NCBI RefSeq assembly: GCF_037038585.1
Contig: NC_092520.1
Span: forward strand, 118,713,001 to 118,777,000
Length of the DNA stretch: 64,000 nucleotides
DNA from: Patagioenas fasciata
Taxonomy: Eukaryota; Chordata; Aves; Columbiformes; Columbidae
Direction of reading: 5' to 3'
Of the stretch, positions 55,201 to 62,654 are shown in pieces. Every line of letters begins with the position of its first letter. Position 1 is the stretch's first letter. The notes under the pieces were generated by a model, which saw nothing but the letters and a program-made list of their open reading frames with translations, made no database searches and was not told the origin of the DNA. The translations under genes were made by a program, and so were the position numbers.

Positions 55201-57998
55201 TGCATTTCAATGGCTGAATTGAGGGTTTTTTGTTCTTATGAAGAGTAAAGGTTACCTTCCAAATTGTTTATCAAATAAGCAACTGAATCCTAGCTCTGAG
55301 CAAAAAGAGGAAAATCTAAAGAAAATCTATTCTGATCTGTCTCAGGGAGACATTGTCAAATCTGACTTAAAGTTTCAACACTTCCTGAAAGTGAAGGTCA
55401 GCAAATGTCTTCAAAACTTAACACTGAAGCAGGACTGTCTGAATAATTTTTTGCATACATGTGTCCTGAAAAATGAAGTTTATTTTCTACTGCTGAAGCT
55501 GAGAGAAACACAAGCCTACTAAACATTTTCTTGCTGCTGTTAGGAGAGTTCAATGAACAAAAATATTTACAAAAACATAGTATGGGCATTTCCTTAAAAT
55601 CATTTACTGCTTTTAAAGGGTTGTAAGGCCTGTCCAAACTGAAGTGACTGTTTGACAATCCAGTATTTTTTAATTATTATTTGATTACCTCTGTGGTAAA
55701 TATTTTCCTGACATTGCTATTAAAACAGTTGATCTGAAACTTGGGAGTACACAGAAATCTAGAAATAGGCTCATTTCTCTACATTCCCATGAGCTTCGGA
55801 AATGTGAGGAGGGGGGGAAAAAGGACTTTTTAGAGGTGTTTTTTAGCAGGATGTTTGTATTTTTTTAAAAAACCTCCATGCTGGGAGGGAGCGATAGACT
55901 TTCTAATACTGTGAGAAGTAACCGAAATCATTTCAGTGCCCAGATGTGTAAAACTGGAGCAGCGTTTCTAAATTTTCTTGACTTAAATATCTTGGAAATG
56001 GGTGAAAGTGACATTTCATGAGGCCACTCAAGCTTTGCAAGAGAGTGGGATTTCCATTTGATCCAATAATGTTTGAATAACAATCTTCTGAGTAGATGGG
56101 ACCTTCAAATGGTATCTCAGATATCTTCATGCTGCCATTTGAATGACTGGAGAAGCTGCTGGCCCCTCTCTGTAGCACTGTGCAATAAACAAATCCAAAA
56201 GGTGCATTCAAGATGTTTCTATTTGGATAGGAAAAAAAAAAAGGCAAACAAAAACCCCTCAAAAAGATGAAATTAATTGTGTAGAAGACTATAAATGACA
56301 GATTTGTGAGACAAAACTGTTGTTAGGGCAGAATCTTTCTTCCAAATCCTTGTTTTCAAATGTGTAGCTCAGTAAAGTAACTCTCTTAGAATGACTTTTG
56401 TTCCCTGTTCAAATCAGTGGTGAACTTGTGGGAGAAACCCAAGGCGTTCCCTTCACTGCATGAACACTGATGGATGCTCACTCAGTTGAGGCTTTAATAG
56501 CCCGAGAAGGATAAAGTAATTAAAAAAAAATCAGGAACTATTTCTACTCACTGTTTAATCTTTACCTGATGTTATCAAAGCATCTTTATTTTGCTAGATT
56601 TCTTTTATTCAAAATAATGCTGAAGCTGGCTTCAATTTTGTAATAGTTTATCTACGAAGAGTGGCTTAATATGTTTAATAGTTTACCTATGAAGTGTTTC
56701 AATAGACTTGCATTCACAACTGAAAATGTTCTGCCTCCCATCTCTGCTACTCTGTTCTAGTGTTCATAGAAAATCCTTAGTATTTAACTCTTCTTTGCAC
56801 TTATGACTTTGTCTGCAAGAACACTTCTCTCAGTCACCACATAATGCCATTATAGTCCCATTTGAAGAACAGGTGCTGCAGTTTCTAAAGCTCCTTTCTT
56901 GCCTGGTCTTGTCAAGCAGATGGAAATGATCCTGTGCTGGGATGAGGTTCAGTAGCATTTGGGAAGATGTGCAAAAAATAGTCAACTGCACCCAGGAAAT
57001 GGTCGATTCTTCAATCTGATGTCATAAATCTCTACAGAGATTTATGTTTAATTTTTTTCAATGGCTGTCAATGACAGATTGATCTCACCTAAATGATGCT
57101 GAAGCAGATATTCTTTGAATCATAGAATAGTTTGGGTTGGAAGGGGCCTTCCGAGGTCATCTAGTCCAATCCCCTGCAATGAGCAGAGACATCTTCAACC
57201 AGATCAGGTTGCTCAGAGCCTGGCCTGGAATGTCTGTGGGGATGGGGCATCTACCACCTTCACTGACCATCAACCTTCACTGACTTGAGTCAGTTAAACA
57301 TCACATTTCATTCTCCATCTGTTCATTTTTATCAGCAGCAAGTGGTTATCAGTAATTTCACGTTAAACAACTGCCTTTTGCTTTCTGTCATCTGCTTTAA
57401 ATAAACAGTTGGTTGCTATCACTTCCTGTGCTCTGTCTATTTTAATGATAGTATTCTTTCTCTTTTGTTGTATCTACTACAGGTGTAGCTTGTTCTACCT
57501 AATTCAGCATAATTTCAGCTTGCTTGAAAGAAATGGGAAGGGTTTCTGTCAAGCACTTGTCATGCATTTGACCATTTCTAACTTAAGAATAGTCCACCAG
57601 AGCAGTATGTGCTTGGAATCCTTTCAGTAGTGCTGTGTATCTCACTAAGTTCTGCATGTGATGGAAGAGTAAGCAAGCTTACATTTAAAGTGATTCTAAC
57701 AGAAAGCTAGTGCTGCTTCAGCATATGTGTTTACTATAAATACAAAATATTGGAAATTATCTTCTTCCTGCAGGTGTCCTGTTAGTGCTCTAACATTTAG
57801 GCACTTCCCAACATAGCTAGGCTCTTGCATTTTCTCTCTTTGCCTGCCCGTAGGTATGAAGCAGAACTGAATCCTGTAGACCATCAGAAGGCCAGTGTCC
57901 TAAAGTATCAAATGGAAAAAAGACCATTTTTTGAAATGCCTTCCCATCTGGCTGGTGTAGACTTGGATGAATATGACTACGAAGAGGACTTTGAGTAG
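6922..57998 (+). CDS. PPP2R3B: PPP2R3B: PP2A regulatory subunit B'' beta (PR70-type), 13 coding exons spliced
   Basis: Coding segments are 6922-7269, 37629-37814, 40044-40147, 40710-40812, 41596-41670, 45113-45199, 45622-45778, 47625-47673, 48986-49075, 49778-49953, 52394-52512, 52597-52703 and 57854-57998. They total 1746 nt, giving 581 residues plus a TAG stop, close to the human protein of about 575. Every junction is GT-AG and all phases agree. The N-terminus ([18 protein letters not shown]) and the C-terminal tail match PPP2R3B rather than its paralogue PPP2R3A. Two EF-hand loops are visible, D335-D346 and D409-E420. B'' subunits bind the PP2A A-C core, target it to substrates (Cdc6 for human PR70) and respond to calcium. 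An in-frame TAG at 6916-6918 fixes the start. Confidence 0.95.
14769..14978 (-). repeat. CR1 LINE 3'-end fragment
   Basis: The reverse complement of a CR1 3' end. On the + strand it opens with TCATAGAATCCTAGAATAGT and TTTGGGTTGGAAGGGACC, then CCATCTAGTCCAACCCCCTG, ATCAGGTTGCTCAGAGCC, and the GGATGGGGCATCGACCACCT block. It is a 5'-truncated copy of about 210 bp, with a typical Neoaves-style CR1 tail. Confidence 0.95.
14979..15009 (-). repeat. Very short second CR1 3' end abutting the first
   Basis: Immediately after the first CR1 copy a fresh CR1 tail motif begins: ATCATAGAATGTCCTGAG followed by TTGGAAGGGACC. This tail belongs to a different CR1 subtype, the same as the copies at 38905 and 59957. 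Only about 30 bp are recognisable. Confidence 0.75.
15223..15248. repeat. (TTTA)n simple repeat
   Basis: About six tandem copies of a TTTA/ATTT tetranucleotide in the long intron. Confidence 0.9.
19026..19115. repeat. AT-rich low-complexity stretch
   Basis: About 90 bp made almost only of A and T, with interleaved TATATAT, TTAATTA and ATTATTA words. It would form several alternative hairpins. No gene signal is present. Confidence 0.7.
20801..20854. repeat. Local direct duplication, 30-bp period
   Basis: TTTCACTAGTACTCTTTC followed by A/C and TTAAC occurs at 20801 and again at 20831, with a single difference in the shared 24 bp. This looks like a small tandem duplication. Confidence 0.85.
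22060..22394 (+). promoter_or_regulatory. PPP2R3B: Putative internal promoter and 5' UTR for the short PPP2R3B isoform
   Basis: The stretch upstream of the alternative first exon is richer in promoter-like words than the flanking intron. It has a purine tract (GGAGGAGGAGGAGG near 22024-22038), an M-CAT/TEAD word CATTCCT (22071-22077), TATA-like TTTAAAA (22092-22098) and TTTATAG (22111-22117), a second TEAD half-site GGAATG (22169-22174) and a CAGCTG E-box near 22303. These words are short and individually common, so the promoter call rests mainly on the exon downstream. An in-frame TAA at 22332-22334 shows the exon's open frame does not extend far upstream. Confidence 0.45.
22395..22541 (+). 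CDS. PPP2R3B: Alternative first coding exon, PR72-like, of PPP2R3B
   Basis: An open frame of 49 codons runs from ATG 22395 to the donor CAG|GTTTGT at 22541/22542 and ends in phase 0. The encoded peptide contains [17 protein letters not shown] and [17 protein letters not shown]. This is the characteristic start of the PR72 isoform of the paralogue PPP2R3A. It would join in frame to exon 3, replacing the 116 residues of exon 2 and giving 514 residues, or 509 if the second ATG at 22410 is used. The second ATG has the better context (A at -3) and aligns with the PR72 start. What is seen is the open frame, donor and protein similarity. Use in vivo is inferred. Confidence 0.85.
29577..29640. repeat. 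Irregular tandem of ATTCCTTTACATTT-like units
   Basis: The words ATTCCTTTACATTT, TACATTTCCTACATTCC and TTTACATTCCTTTCC recur in tandem over about 65 bp with small indels. It is a decayed minisatellite-like patch. Confidence 0.7.
32106..32721 (-). mobile_element. Solo LTR of an endogenous retrovirus
   Basis: A 616-bp segment starts on the + strand with TGTCGAGGTTTG and ends with AACCAGGACA, giving TG...CA ends with TGTC/GACA inverted termini. Read on the minus strand it begins TGTCCTGG, has a TATAAAAG box (32486-32493) and an AATAAA signal (32148-32153) about 340 nt downstream. That is the expected U3-R-U5 order. Flanking 5-bp sequences are AAAGT (32101-32105) and AAAAT (32722-32726), a target-site duplication with one mismatch. 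No internal retroviral genes or second LTR flank it. The 5-bp duplication suggests an ERV1- or ERVL-type element, which is inference. Confidence 0.85.
34790..34900. other. CpG-containing intronic patch
   Basis: Within a CpG-poor intron, about 85 bp (34815-34895) carry several CpGs: GCGAGC, GTGCGCTCGG, ATCCGCGTGG and GAGCGAGATCCGAGC. There is also a CAGGTG E-box and a doubled GCATTTAAG word whose second copy forms TTAAGTG (NKX-type site). Possible enhancer or cryptic exon. No function can be assigned. Confidence 0.4.
37629..37814 (+). CDS. PPP2R3B: PPP2R3B exon 3 (residues 117-178)
   Basis: The acceptor ends in TATTTAG (37628) and the donor is AAAG|GTGAGA (37815). It is 186 nt, phase 0 at both ends, so it can be joined by either exon 2 or the alternative exon. 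It encodes the start of the region common to B'' subunits, with IPTFYFPRG and a helical segment ending EDMGKVAK. Confidence 0.97.
37815..40043 (+). other. PPP2R3B: PPP2R3B intron 3
   Basis: Contains one CR1 copy (38905-39425) and otherwise unremarkable AT-rich sequence. Ends at the acceptor AATTCTAG (40043). Confidence 0.85.
38905..39425 (-). repeat. CR1 LINE fragment including the reverse-transcriptase C-terminus
   Basis: An antisense CR1 copy of about 520 bp. The + strand starts with AATCACAGAATGTCCTGAG, the 3' tail. On the minus strand the 5' part (near 39220-39425) still reads a CR1 RT C-terminus: [35 protein letters not shown]. The frame runs on into unrelated sequence upstream, so it is truncated and non-functional. 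The 3' 164 bp are about 97 percent identical by eye to the copy at 59957. Confidence 0.95.
40044..40147 (+). CDS. PPP2R3B: PPP2R3B exon 4 (residues 179-213, last codon split)
   Basis: 104 nt between TTCTAG and the donor GTAAGT (40148). It encodes [19 protein letters not shown] and VHKFVAMWR, the first part of the conserved B'' core. The final two bases AA pair with the A of exon 5 to make Lys213. Confidence 0.97.
40148..40709 (+). other. PPP2R3B: PPP2R3B intron 4
   Basis: 562 bp with no distinct feature, ending at the acceptor ATTTCAG. Confidence 0.9.
40710..40812 (+). CDS. PPP2R3B: PPP2R3B exon 5 (residues 213-247)
   Basis: 103 nt between ACATTTCAG and CAA|GTAAAT. It encodes [16 protein letters not shown] and [17 protein letters not shown]. 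This is a degenerate EF-hand-like helical segment in the B'' core. The donor is weaker than consensus (A-A-A at +3 to +5). Confidence 0.96.
40813..41595 (+). other. PPP2R3B: PPP2R3B intron 5
   Basis: 783 bp. It begins with a T/G-rich low-complexity stretch (about 40880-40955) and contains a perfect 11-bp-stem inverted repeat at 41172-41198. Ends with the acceptor TTCTTGTAG. Confidence 0.9.
41172..41198. repeat. Perfect inverted repeat, 11-bp stem, 5-nt loop
   Basis: AGGGCATCTTT (41172-41182), loop AAGTC, then AAAGATGCCCT (41188-41198). It would form a short hairpin in the intron 5 transcript. No terminator or miRNA role is supported; the stem is too short for a pre-miRNA. Confidence 0.85.
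41596..41670 (+). CDS. PPP2R3B: PPP2R3B exon 6 (residues 248-272)
   Basis: 75 nt, phase 0 at both ends, between TTGTAG and GTAAGT. It encodes [18 protein letters not shown] and SRYITT, a segment nearly invariant among B'' subunits. Confidence 0.97.
41671..45112 (+). other. PPP2R3B: PPP2R3B intron 6
   Basis: 3.4 kb of AT-rich intron. It contains a 39-bp-spaced local duplication at 43322-43378 (GATAGAGCTGAAATATAT versus GATAAAGCTGAAATATAT) and TA/CA-rich sequence near 43180-43225. No other feature is seen. Ends at TATTTCTTGCAG. Confidence 0.85.
45113..45199 (+). CDS. PPP2R3B: PPP2R3B exon 7 (residues 273-301)
   Basis: 87 nt, phase 0 at both ends, between TTCTTGCAG and CAG|GTACGT. It encodes [18 protein letters not shown] and [10 protein letters not shown], a highly conserved helix-loop-helix without a full calcium-ligand set. 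Confidence 0.97.
45200..45621 (+). other. PPP2R3B: PPP2R3B intron 7
   Basis: 422 bp, no feature seen. Ends at the acceptor CTGGTAATAG. Confidence 0.9.
45622..45778 (+). CDS. PPP2R3B: PPP2R3B exon 8, first EF-hand (residues 302-354, last codon split)
   Basis: 157 nt between GGTAATAG and the donor GATCATG|GTATGA. It encodes the conserved [20 protein letters not shown] segment and then the EF-hand loop [12 protein letters not shown] (residues 335-346; loop codons start at 45721). Acidic ligands fall at loop positions 1, 3, 5 and 12. An AATAAA lies 9 nt inside the intron (45787-45792). Confidence 0.97.
45779..47624 (+). other. PPP2R3B: PPP2R3B intron 8
   Basis: 1.85 kb. Reading through the donor keeps the frame open for about 41 more codons to a stop at 45901-45903, and an AATAAA sits at 45787-45792. 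The remaining sequence has no exon signal. Ends at CTTTTTCCACAG. Confidence 0.85.
47625..47673 (+). CDS. PPP2R3B: PPP2R3B exon 9 (49-nt small exon, residues 354-370)
   Basis: A small exon between TTTTTCCACAG and AAG|GTACTT. It encodes [15 protein letters not shown], completing Ala354 and starting Arg370. It is too short to stand out as an open frame. The donor has T at +5 and is relatively weak. Confidence 0.95.
47674..48985 (+). other. PPP2R3B: PPP2R3B intron 9
   Basis: 1.3 kb with a mixed TA/TG/TATG microsatellite at about 48597-48662. Open frames across that repeat are translation of simple sequence. Ends at the acceptor GACCTTCAAG. Confidence 0.85.
48597..48662. repeat. Compound (TA)n/(TG)n microsatellite
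   Basis: Alternating TATATA, TATG, CACATATA and TGTGTGTGTG units over about 65 bp in intron 9. Confidence 0.9.
48986..49075 (+). CDS. PPP2R3B: PPP2R3B exon 10 (residues 370-400, split codons at both ends)
   Basis: 90 nt between CTTCAAG and ACTAG|GTAAGA. It encodes [19 protein letters not shown] and TPT, the helix leading into the second EF-hand. Confidence 0.96.
49076..49777 (+). other. PPP2R3B: PPP2R3B intron 10
   Basis: 702 bp, no distinct feature. Ends at ATTACTGAATTTCAG. Confidence 0.9.
49778..49953 (+). CDS. PPP2R3B: PPP2R3B exon 11, second EF-hand (residues 400-459)
   Basis: 176 nt between ATTTCAG and GAAG|GTAATA. It contains the canonical EF-hand loop [12 protein letters not shown] (residues 409-420; codons start at 49803), with Asp at positions 1, 3 and 5, Gly at 6 and Glu at 12. 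It is followed by YFYEEQC and the conserved [10 protein letters not shown] segment. This is the better-formed of the two calcium sites. Confidence 0.97.
49954..52393 (+). other. PPP2R3B: PPP2R3B intron 11
   Basis: 2.4 kb. A GC-richer patch at about 51290-51530 stands out from the AT-rich surroundings but matches nothing I recognise. Ends at CTTCATTATAG. Confidence 0.85.
52394..52512 (+). CDS. PPP2R3B: PPP2R3B exon 12 (residues 459-498)
   Basis: 119 nt between TTATAG and CGG|GTGAGT, ending in phase 0. It encodes [18 protein letters not shown] and [16 protein letters not shown], a helical region conserved in all B'' members. Confidence 0.97.
52513..52596 (+). other. PPP2R3B: PPP2R3B intron 12 (84 bp)
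   Basis: A very short intron between GTGAGT and GTTGTTTAG, the smallest in the gene. Confidence 0.95.
52597..52703 (+). CDS. PPP2R3B: PPP2R3B exon 13 (residues 499-534, last codon split)
   Basis: 107 nt between TGTTTAG and GACGG|GTAAGA. It encodes an acidic stretch ([20 protein letters not shown]) followed by [15 protein letters not shown]. The SDWExxAAEEY signature is typical of B'' subunits. Confidence 0.97.
57023..57046. repeat. Perfect inverted repeat, 11-bp stem, 2-nt spacer
   Basis: CATAAATCTCT, spacer AC, then AGAGATTTATG. It lies about 70 bp upstream of a CR1 tail. No mobile-element ends could be assigned. Confidence 0.85.
57118..57268 (-). repeat. CR1 LINE 3'-end fragment
   Basis: Antisense CR1: AATCATAGAATAGTTTGGG, TTGGAAGGGGCC, CATCTAGTCCAATCCCCTGC, CAGATCAGGTTGCTCAGAGC, then GGATGGGGCATCTACCACC. 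It is a truncated copy of about 150 bp, the same subtype as the copy at 14769. Confidence 0.95.
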
Positions 57999-59055
57999 TG
58001 GTTACTTTCGGTCAGCACTTGCATAAGAGGAGGGACAGTCTGCAGCAGGTCTGCTACACACCTGTACATTTCAGTGGGTTTTGGTTCCAGGAGGTCAGCT
58101 TAGTTCTGTGCTAAAAATATTTAATCACTACACTACCTTTTAAACAAAAGAAGCGCGTTTGTATGGAATGATGAAACTTTTTGTATTTATTCAATAGTCT
58201 ATAGTTTGTAAAATCGATTAAAATATTTATTTACAGATGTTGCGTAATTCCTTTTTGGAAGAATAACAATATTTGACTTTAGAGAAAAGTAATCTATTGC
58301 TTTTAAGAGAACTGTATAATTCTCTCTAAGTTGATGTGTGGTGCACTGACCATCTCCATCCCATACGTGAACAGCTATTCCTGTCTTGCTATGGGAGGTA
58401 AGGAGGCAATTTATATATACCTGGCTTCTGATGCTTTTATGCTCATAGACAGCCCAAGGGTGTTTATGCCTTGGCAAGGAAAAGACATGAATGTAAGTGC
58501 ACAATTCCGTGCTCACTTACTGACAGAGTTCCATTTGACAAGCTGGGCATATCAGTGCACAAGGAAAGCAAACGCCTGAGAAAAGTTGCTTCTCTTCTCC
58601 ATGTAGTCCTTGTTTGCCCCCATTTTAATTTTGCTTGCCCTTTTGAACTTCAGTCTTTTCATCAATGTTCATTATAAAAAGATTGAAGTCTGGCTTAGTG
58701 TTCATACTTGATCCAAAATAAGTGTGTTAATTCATGTAGAAGGAACCAATTTTTTTAAAAAATTCCTTTGTATAAATGTTACTTGATCAGTGATGTGCAC
58801 TAATTTGTTGTGGGCATTCAGTACTTTTGTCTATCCCCCCTTCAGTTGTTTGCTATTGACACATTCCATGGATATTCATCAGTGTCACAGCAGCTTCAAA
58901 GTGTTGCCTCACTCTTACTGTTAAACAGATTTTATTGAGAAAAAAAAAAAAATGTACAAAAAGATGTAAGTTATTTTTTTGGTTGCAGTGTAGATCTGTT
59001 AAAATGTTTTAAAATCATGTTTGTATTTTCAAATAAAGATTTTCATACATGTAAT
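57854..59055 (+). CDS. PPP2R3B: PPP2R3B terminal exon (residues 534-581, stop 57996-57998) with 3' UTR
   Basis: Begins after CCCGTAG. The coding part is 145 nt and ends in TAG. It encodes [15 protein letters not shown], a KRPFFEMP motif and an acidic [11 protein letters not shown] tail, matching the PR70-type C-terminus. The 3' UTR runs for about 1.05 kb to the polyadenylation signal AATAAA at 59032-59037; the cleavage site near 59050-59060 is estimated. The 3' UTR is AT-rich with an A13 run near 58939-58952. Confidence 0.93.
59032..59037 (+). terminator. PPP2R3B: Polyadenylation signal AATAAA of PPP2R3B
   Basis: A canonical hexamer in the context TTTTCAAATAAAGATTTTC, about 1.03 kb after the stop codon, in an AT-rich terminal exon. 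It is the first convincing poly(A) signal after the stop on the + strand. Confidence 0.8.
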
Positions 59056-59956
59056 TTATCAGTTCTCATTATTATGTACTGCATACAATTAACTTGTTAC
59101 TGTTACAGAACCATTTCACATGTATGCAGTCTGGTTGGACAATTCCACCAAGCTGCATATTCAAAGCCATCAAGCTCTACCAGGTTTCTCCTCACCCCAA
59201 AGACACTGCTGAACAGCTGGATGTGGCACAGAAAAATCTGTTCCACTCAACCCTTCACACAGTCTCAGGTAGAGACTTACAAACTTGTGTATCTTAAGTA
59301 ATGAAACTCATCACTAAGATCTGTTAGTGAACCTTAACCAAGGAACATTCAAATCAAAGGATTTTTTTCAAAATGAAATCAGGGTTGATTATTCCAATTT
59401 TAATGGAAACTCATCACATTTTCCAGTGTTGGTCAGATACCTTGCACTACTTGCTTGTGGCTTGGGTTTTTTTTAAGCAGCAAAGAGATAGAGTAGCTTT
59501 ATGTTACACTTTGTTCCCTTCGGTGCTGTGGGAAAGGACCAACTGACTTTCTGGCAGATGATTCTGAATGTCCATCGTTGCTCAAGGGGTGGGGACTTTT
59601 CCCTACCTGTAAACCTGCAGCTGGAACCCCCCTTCTTAAAGGGGTTTGTAAATGGGCACATAAAGCCAAGGGCTTTCTCATCACAAGGGGATGTTTCTCC
59701 ATTAAATAAACAGCCACAGTGGAAGGTAGATTCCCTTCTGCAAAACCTGTAGCTGTTGTTGCCACTGTGTGTTTAACAAAGTGCCTGTTAAATCCCCCTC
59801 CCTTTTTTCCTAAAGGATTTGAACAGCTGTAGGATAGTAAATCATTGTTGTTACTGTGGAAGTGACTCTTCTTGCAATACATGAACTAGAAAGATTACCG
59901 CACCTTCGCCCAGCAGGGTAATTCCCAGCCCTAGTCCTTCATTACAAGAATGAAAG

Positions 59957-60154
59957 CATAGAATCATGGCATGTCCTGAGCTGGAAGGGACCAACTCCTG
60001 TCCCTGCATATGACAACCCCACAGTTCACACCATGTGTCTGAGGGTGTTGTCCAGTCTCTTCTTGAACACTGTCAGGCTTGGGGCTGTGACACCTCCCTG
60101 GGGAGCCTGTTCCAGTGCTCCACCACCCTCTGGGGGAAGAACCTTTTCCTGATG
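59957..60154 (-). repeat. CR1 LINE 3'-end fragment
   Basis: An antisense CR1 tail: GCATAGAATCATGGCATGTCC, GAGCTGGAAGGGACC, then the CCACAGTTCACACCATGTGT block and GGGGAGCCTGTTCCAGTGCT. From 59991 to 60154 it aligns without gaps to 38954-39117, with 5 differences in 164 bp by eye. Confidence 0.95.
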
Positions 60155-61734
60155 CATCTCCATGTGATGCCATCCCAGGTGTGTTTTCTTAGTCCAAGTC
60201 CAGCTGTACTCTGCCTACCTGGTAAGTATTTAGGCCTAGATCTACAAATTGAGGTGGATGAGGGAAACATCATAACAGTCCAGGGGAGTCACAGGGGAAC
60301 TGAGAACAAGTTGATCTGGCTGATAATCAGCATTATTTAGGGGAGTGCTGCCCCTCTCCTCTTATCAGCCTATTGGCACTTCAGGATACCCAATACTGAG
60401 AGACATTCATGGGAGCTCACTGCTAACTCTGTTTAGTAACATGGCAAACTAGAAGGCCAATAGCACTGCTGCTCTGCTTTCACCAGACCTGGTGTGGGAA
60501 GAGCACTTGCACTTTCAGCACTAATGGACAGTAATGACTATGTAGATTAATTTTACACACAATTAAAAAAAATATACAAAATTAAAGCTTGATGACAGGA
60601 TTAGTGCAGTGTACAATTCCATGGAGCAGTGACAAAGGGTCAGTGAACACAGCCAGCACTCCCCAGCCTCCTGCCTCTGAAACACTCTCATTTGCAAATT
60701 CTTAATGGAAAAACTACCTTTGAAGGGCCATGTTTACAGTCTATTTACATCATTGTCTTTTCAGGCTTTATATTTTCAGAGTAAATACTGCATGATATAT
60801 AAGGAGTTTCTTCCAGAGGAAAATAGTCAACTGGTCCACTGTTTCTTTCTTTGTTGCTTAGAAGCCTTGATACAAGTCTCCTGCAAGCATGTCCTGATCC
60901 TCACAGACCACTAACCACATCTCCGTCAGCACTGGAATTTAGAAATACTTTCAGAGTATTTGATTCAGGTTTTCCATCTTACAGGCAGGAAATGGTGCTG
61001 CCAAGTCAAGGAAATGAGTAGATACCCATCTTATCTCAAATGATGGGTGATACATCCAATAGAACACTGCCCCCTATTTCAATAAGTGTGACTCAGCTAG
61101 TTTGCAGAGTCTTTGACTCAATATTTGTCAGTACCCTGATTCCAATCCTTAGAGGCTGGGAACTGTTCCAAAGCAGCATCGAGGACCAGGATGCAGCAGA
61201 GTAATGATGTTCACAATGCCCACAACCTCAGGAGCACAACAGCCAAATCAGTAACACCACAAACAGCAACATGGAGAAATCAACTGCTGTGCTGGTGTGC
61301 AGCTGGTTCTGGGTGGGTACCCACGGGCACAGATTTGACTTCATCCACATCTCCTGCTGCCTTGGCTGATGCCATCACAACCCCATTTTCAGGTAAACAA
61401 TTTGCAGAAAAAAACGGCAATCTTCTTCACTTCCATGTATCCTCTCAGCTCCTTAACTGTCCTTTACCAGAAAAAAAAAAAAGATTACATCAGTCTCATA
61501 CTATCAAGAAAATGTCATGTAAGAGCACATGAGGAATCAGAATAAAAGTGTAGCCTTCAAACGTTTAGCAGCGTGATCGCACCTGGCTCTCGACTTAGCT
61601 TCCACAAAAGGAAAGAAGCTTTTCTATACCGCAAGGAACTCAGAAAAGGCACTACAGGAAAAGGCCATATACTAGCGAAATAGCGCAATTCCTGTATGGT
61701 GTTCATCTTGGTCCAAAGATTTAAATTATAATTT

Positions 61735-61737
<3 letters not shown>

Positions 61738-61793
<56 letters not shown>
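61738..61793. repeat. (CTAT)n tetranucleotide microsatellite
   Basis: About 13-14 uninterrupted CTAT units, likely length-polymorphic. Confidence 0.97.
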
Positions 61794-62560
61794 ATCTTCA
61801 ATAGGAGCTACTCCAAGCATATGGTCCAAATAGTCTACATTTTAAAAGGCATATAACTGGAAGAAAAGGCAGAAGTCCTTTTTTCCTTCTAGTCTTCCTT
61901 AATGAACCCCAAGCACCACTCAGATATGAAAATAAACCATTTGTTCAGCTATGCTGGCTGCCACTCCAAGCCCACAGTGTTCCCGTGCTTCCCTTCAAAT
62001 CCCCAGCTGGTTTGGGGACAATTTAATCTCCCCAACAGCCTTCACTGGAAAACAGCAAGAAACAAGGGACAATCCAGTGAGAGCCCTGGGCTGACCAGTG
62101 ATCAGACACATCCTGAGTCTTTCCATCTGAAGAGCACAATGCAAACTCCATTTTTGAAGGGGACGTTCCCTGCAGGCCTTGCAGCAGTGCCATCTCTGCA
62201 ATGGGTCAGTAACGTGAAGCAACTGCAGCAAATGGTTCTTAATCAAGGAGCTTCATAGTATGGGGAAAAAAGGAAACTGGATCCTCCTCAGAATGCACCC
62301 CAGCTGCTGTTCAGTGTACCTAAGGATGTCTAGATCCTACAATGAGAATTGCCTTAAAAATACAGATTGAGCTGAAGAAGGAGACTACAGCAGCATCTGG
62401 AAAGGGAAGAGGGGAGAAGCCCTTTTCTCAGTCTGGAAGGGGCCACAAAAGAGCAGCCGCTTTGCTGCTAGATGGGTACTCATGAGATTTTGAACTCACA
62501 TTCATCCACCTCAACTACAGCTGTCCTCAGAGACAGAAAACATAAGATGGAATTAATTAC

Positions 62561-62654
62561 CTGGTCTGCACCAACAACGTCAACATCAACATCTTCAATT
62601 GAGTCTTCTGCTTGACCCTCCTTCGAGACATCTTCCGTCTTAATCTCAGCTTTG
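62561..62654 (-). CDS. Candidate internal coding exon of an unidentified neighbouring gene
   Basis: On the minus strand, a long pyrimidine tract ending TTTCAATTTCCAG is followed by 94 nt and then the donor GACCAG|GTAATT. With one leading base, the frame is open throughout and encodes 31 residues: KAEIKTEDVSKEGQAED then SIEDVDVDVVGADQ. The peptide is strongly acidic and includes IKTE, which fits a sumoylation consensus. Both splice signals are good, and base use (no stops, acidic codons) is unlike the flanking sequence. I do not recognise the protein, and no second exon of the same gene could be proven in the window. It could be part of a nuclear or chromatin-associated factor, but that is inference. 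Confidence 0.4.

Larger units (their letters stand above)
52704..57853 (+). other. PPP2R3B: PPP2R3B intron 13
   Basis: 5.15 kb. It holds a perfect inverted repeat (57023-57046) and an antisense CR1 tail (57118-57268). No exon signal is supported in between. Ends at the acceptor CTGCCCGTAG (57853). Confidence 0.8.
59056..62560. other. Downstream intergenic region
   Basis: Contains a CR1 copy (59957-60154) and a CTAT microsatellite (61738-61793). Several open frames of 60-127 codons occur but none resembles a known protein or has paired splice sites I can defend. The segment 61880-62260 is somewhat more GC-rich, with open frames on both strands. I see no assignable gene. Confidence 0.6.

Noticed and set aside
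59094-59297. Short open frame just after the PPP2R3B poly(A) signal, ending in a donor-like GTAGAG
   Set aside because: It lies beyond the poly(A) site, has no acceptor and no recognisable protein.
61902-62258. 118-codon + strand open frame and overlapping 83-codon minus frame
   Set aside because: No family resemblance, no ATG context or splice pairing that supports either, and both strands are open, which points to composition rather than coding.
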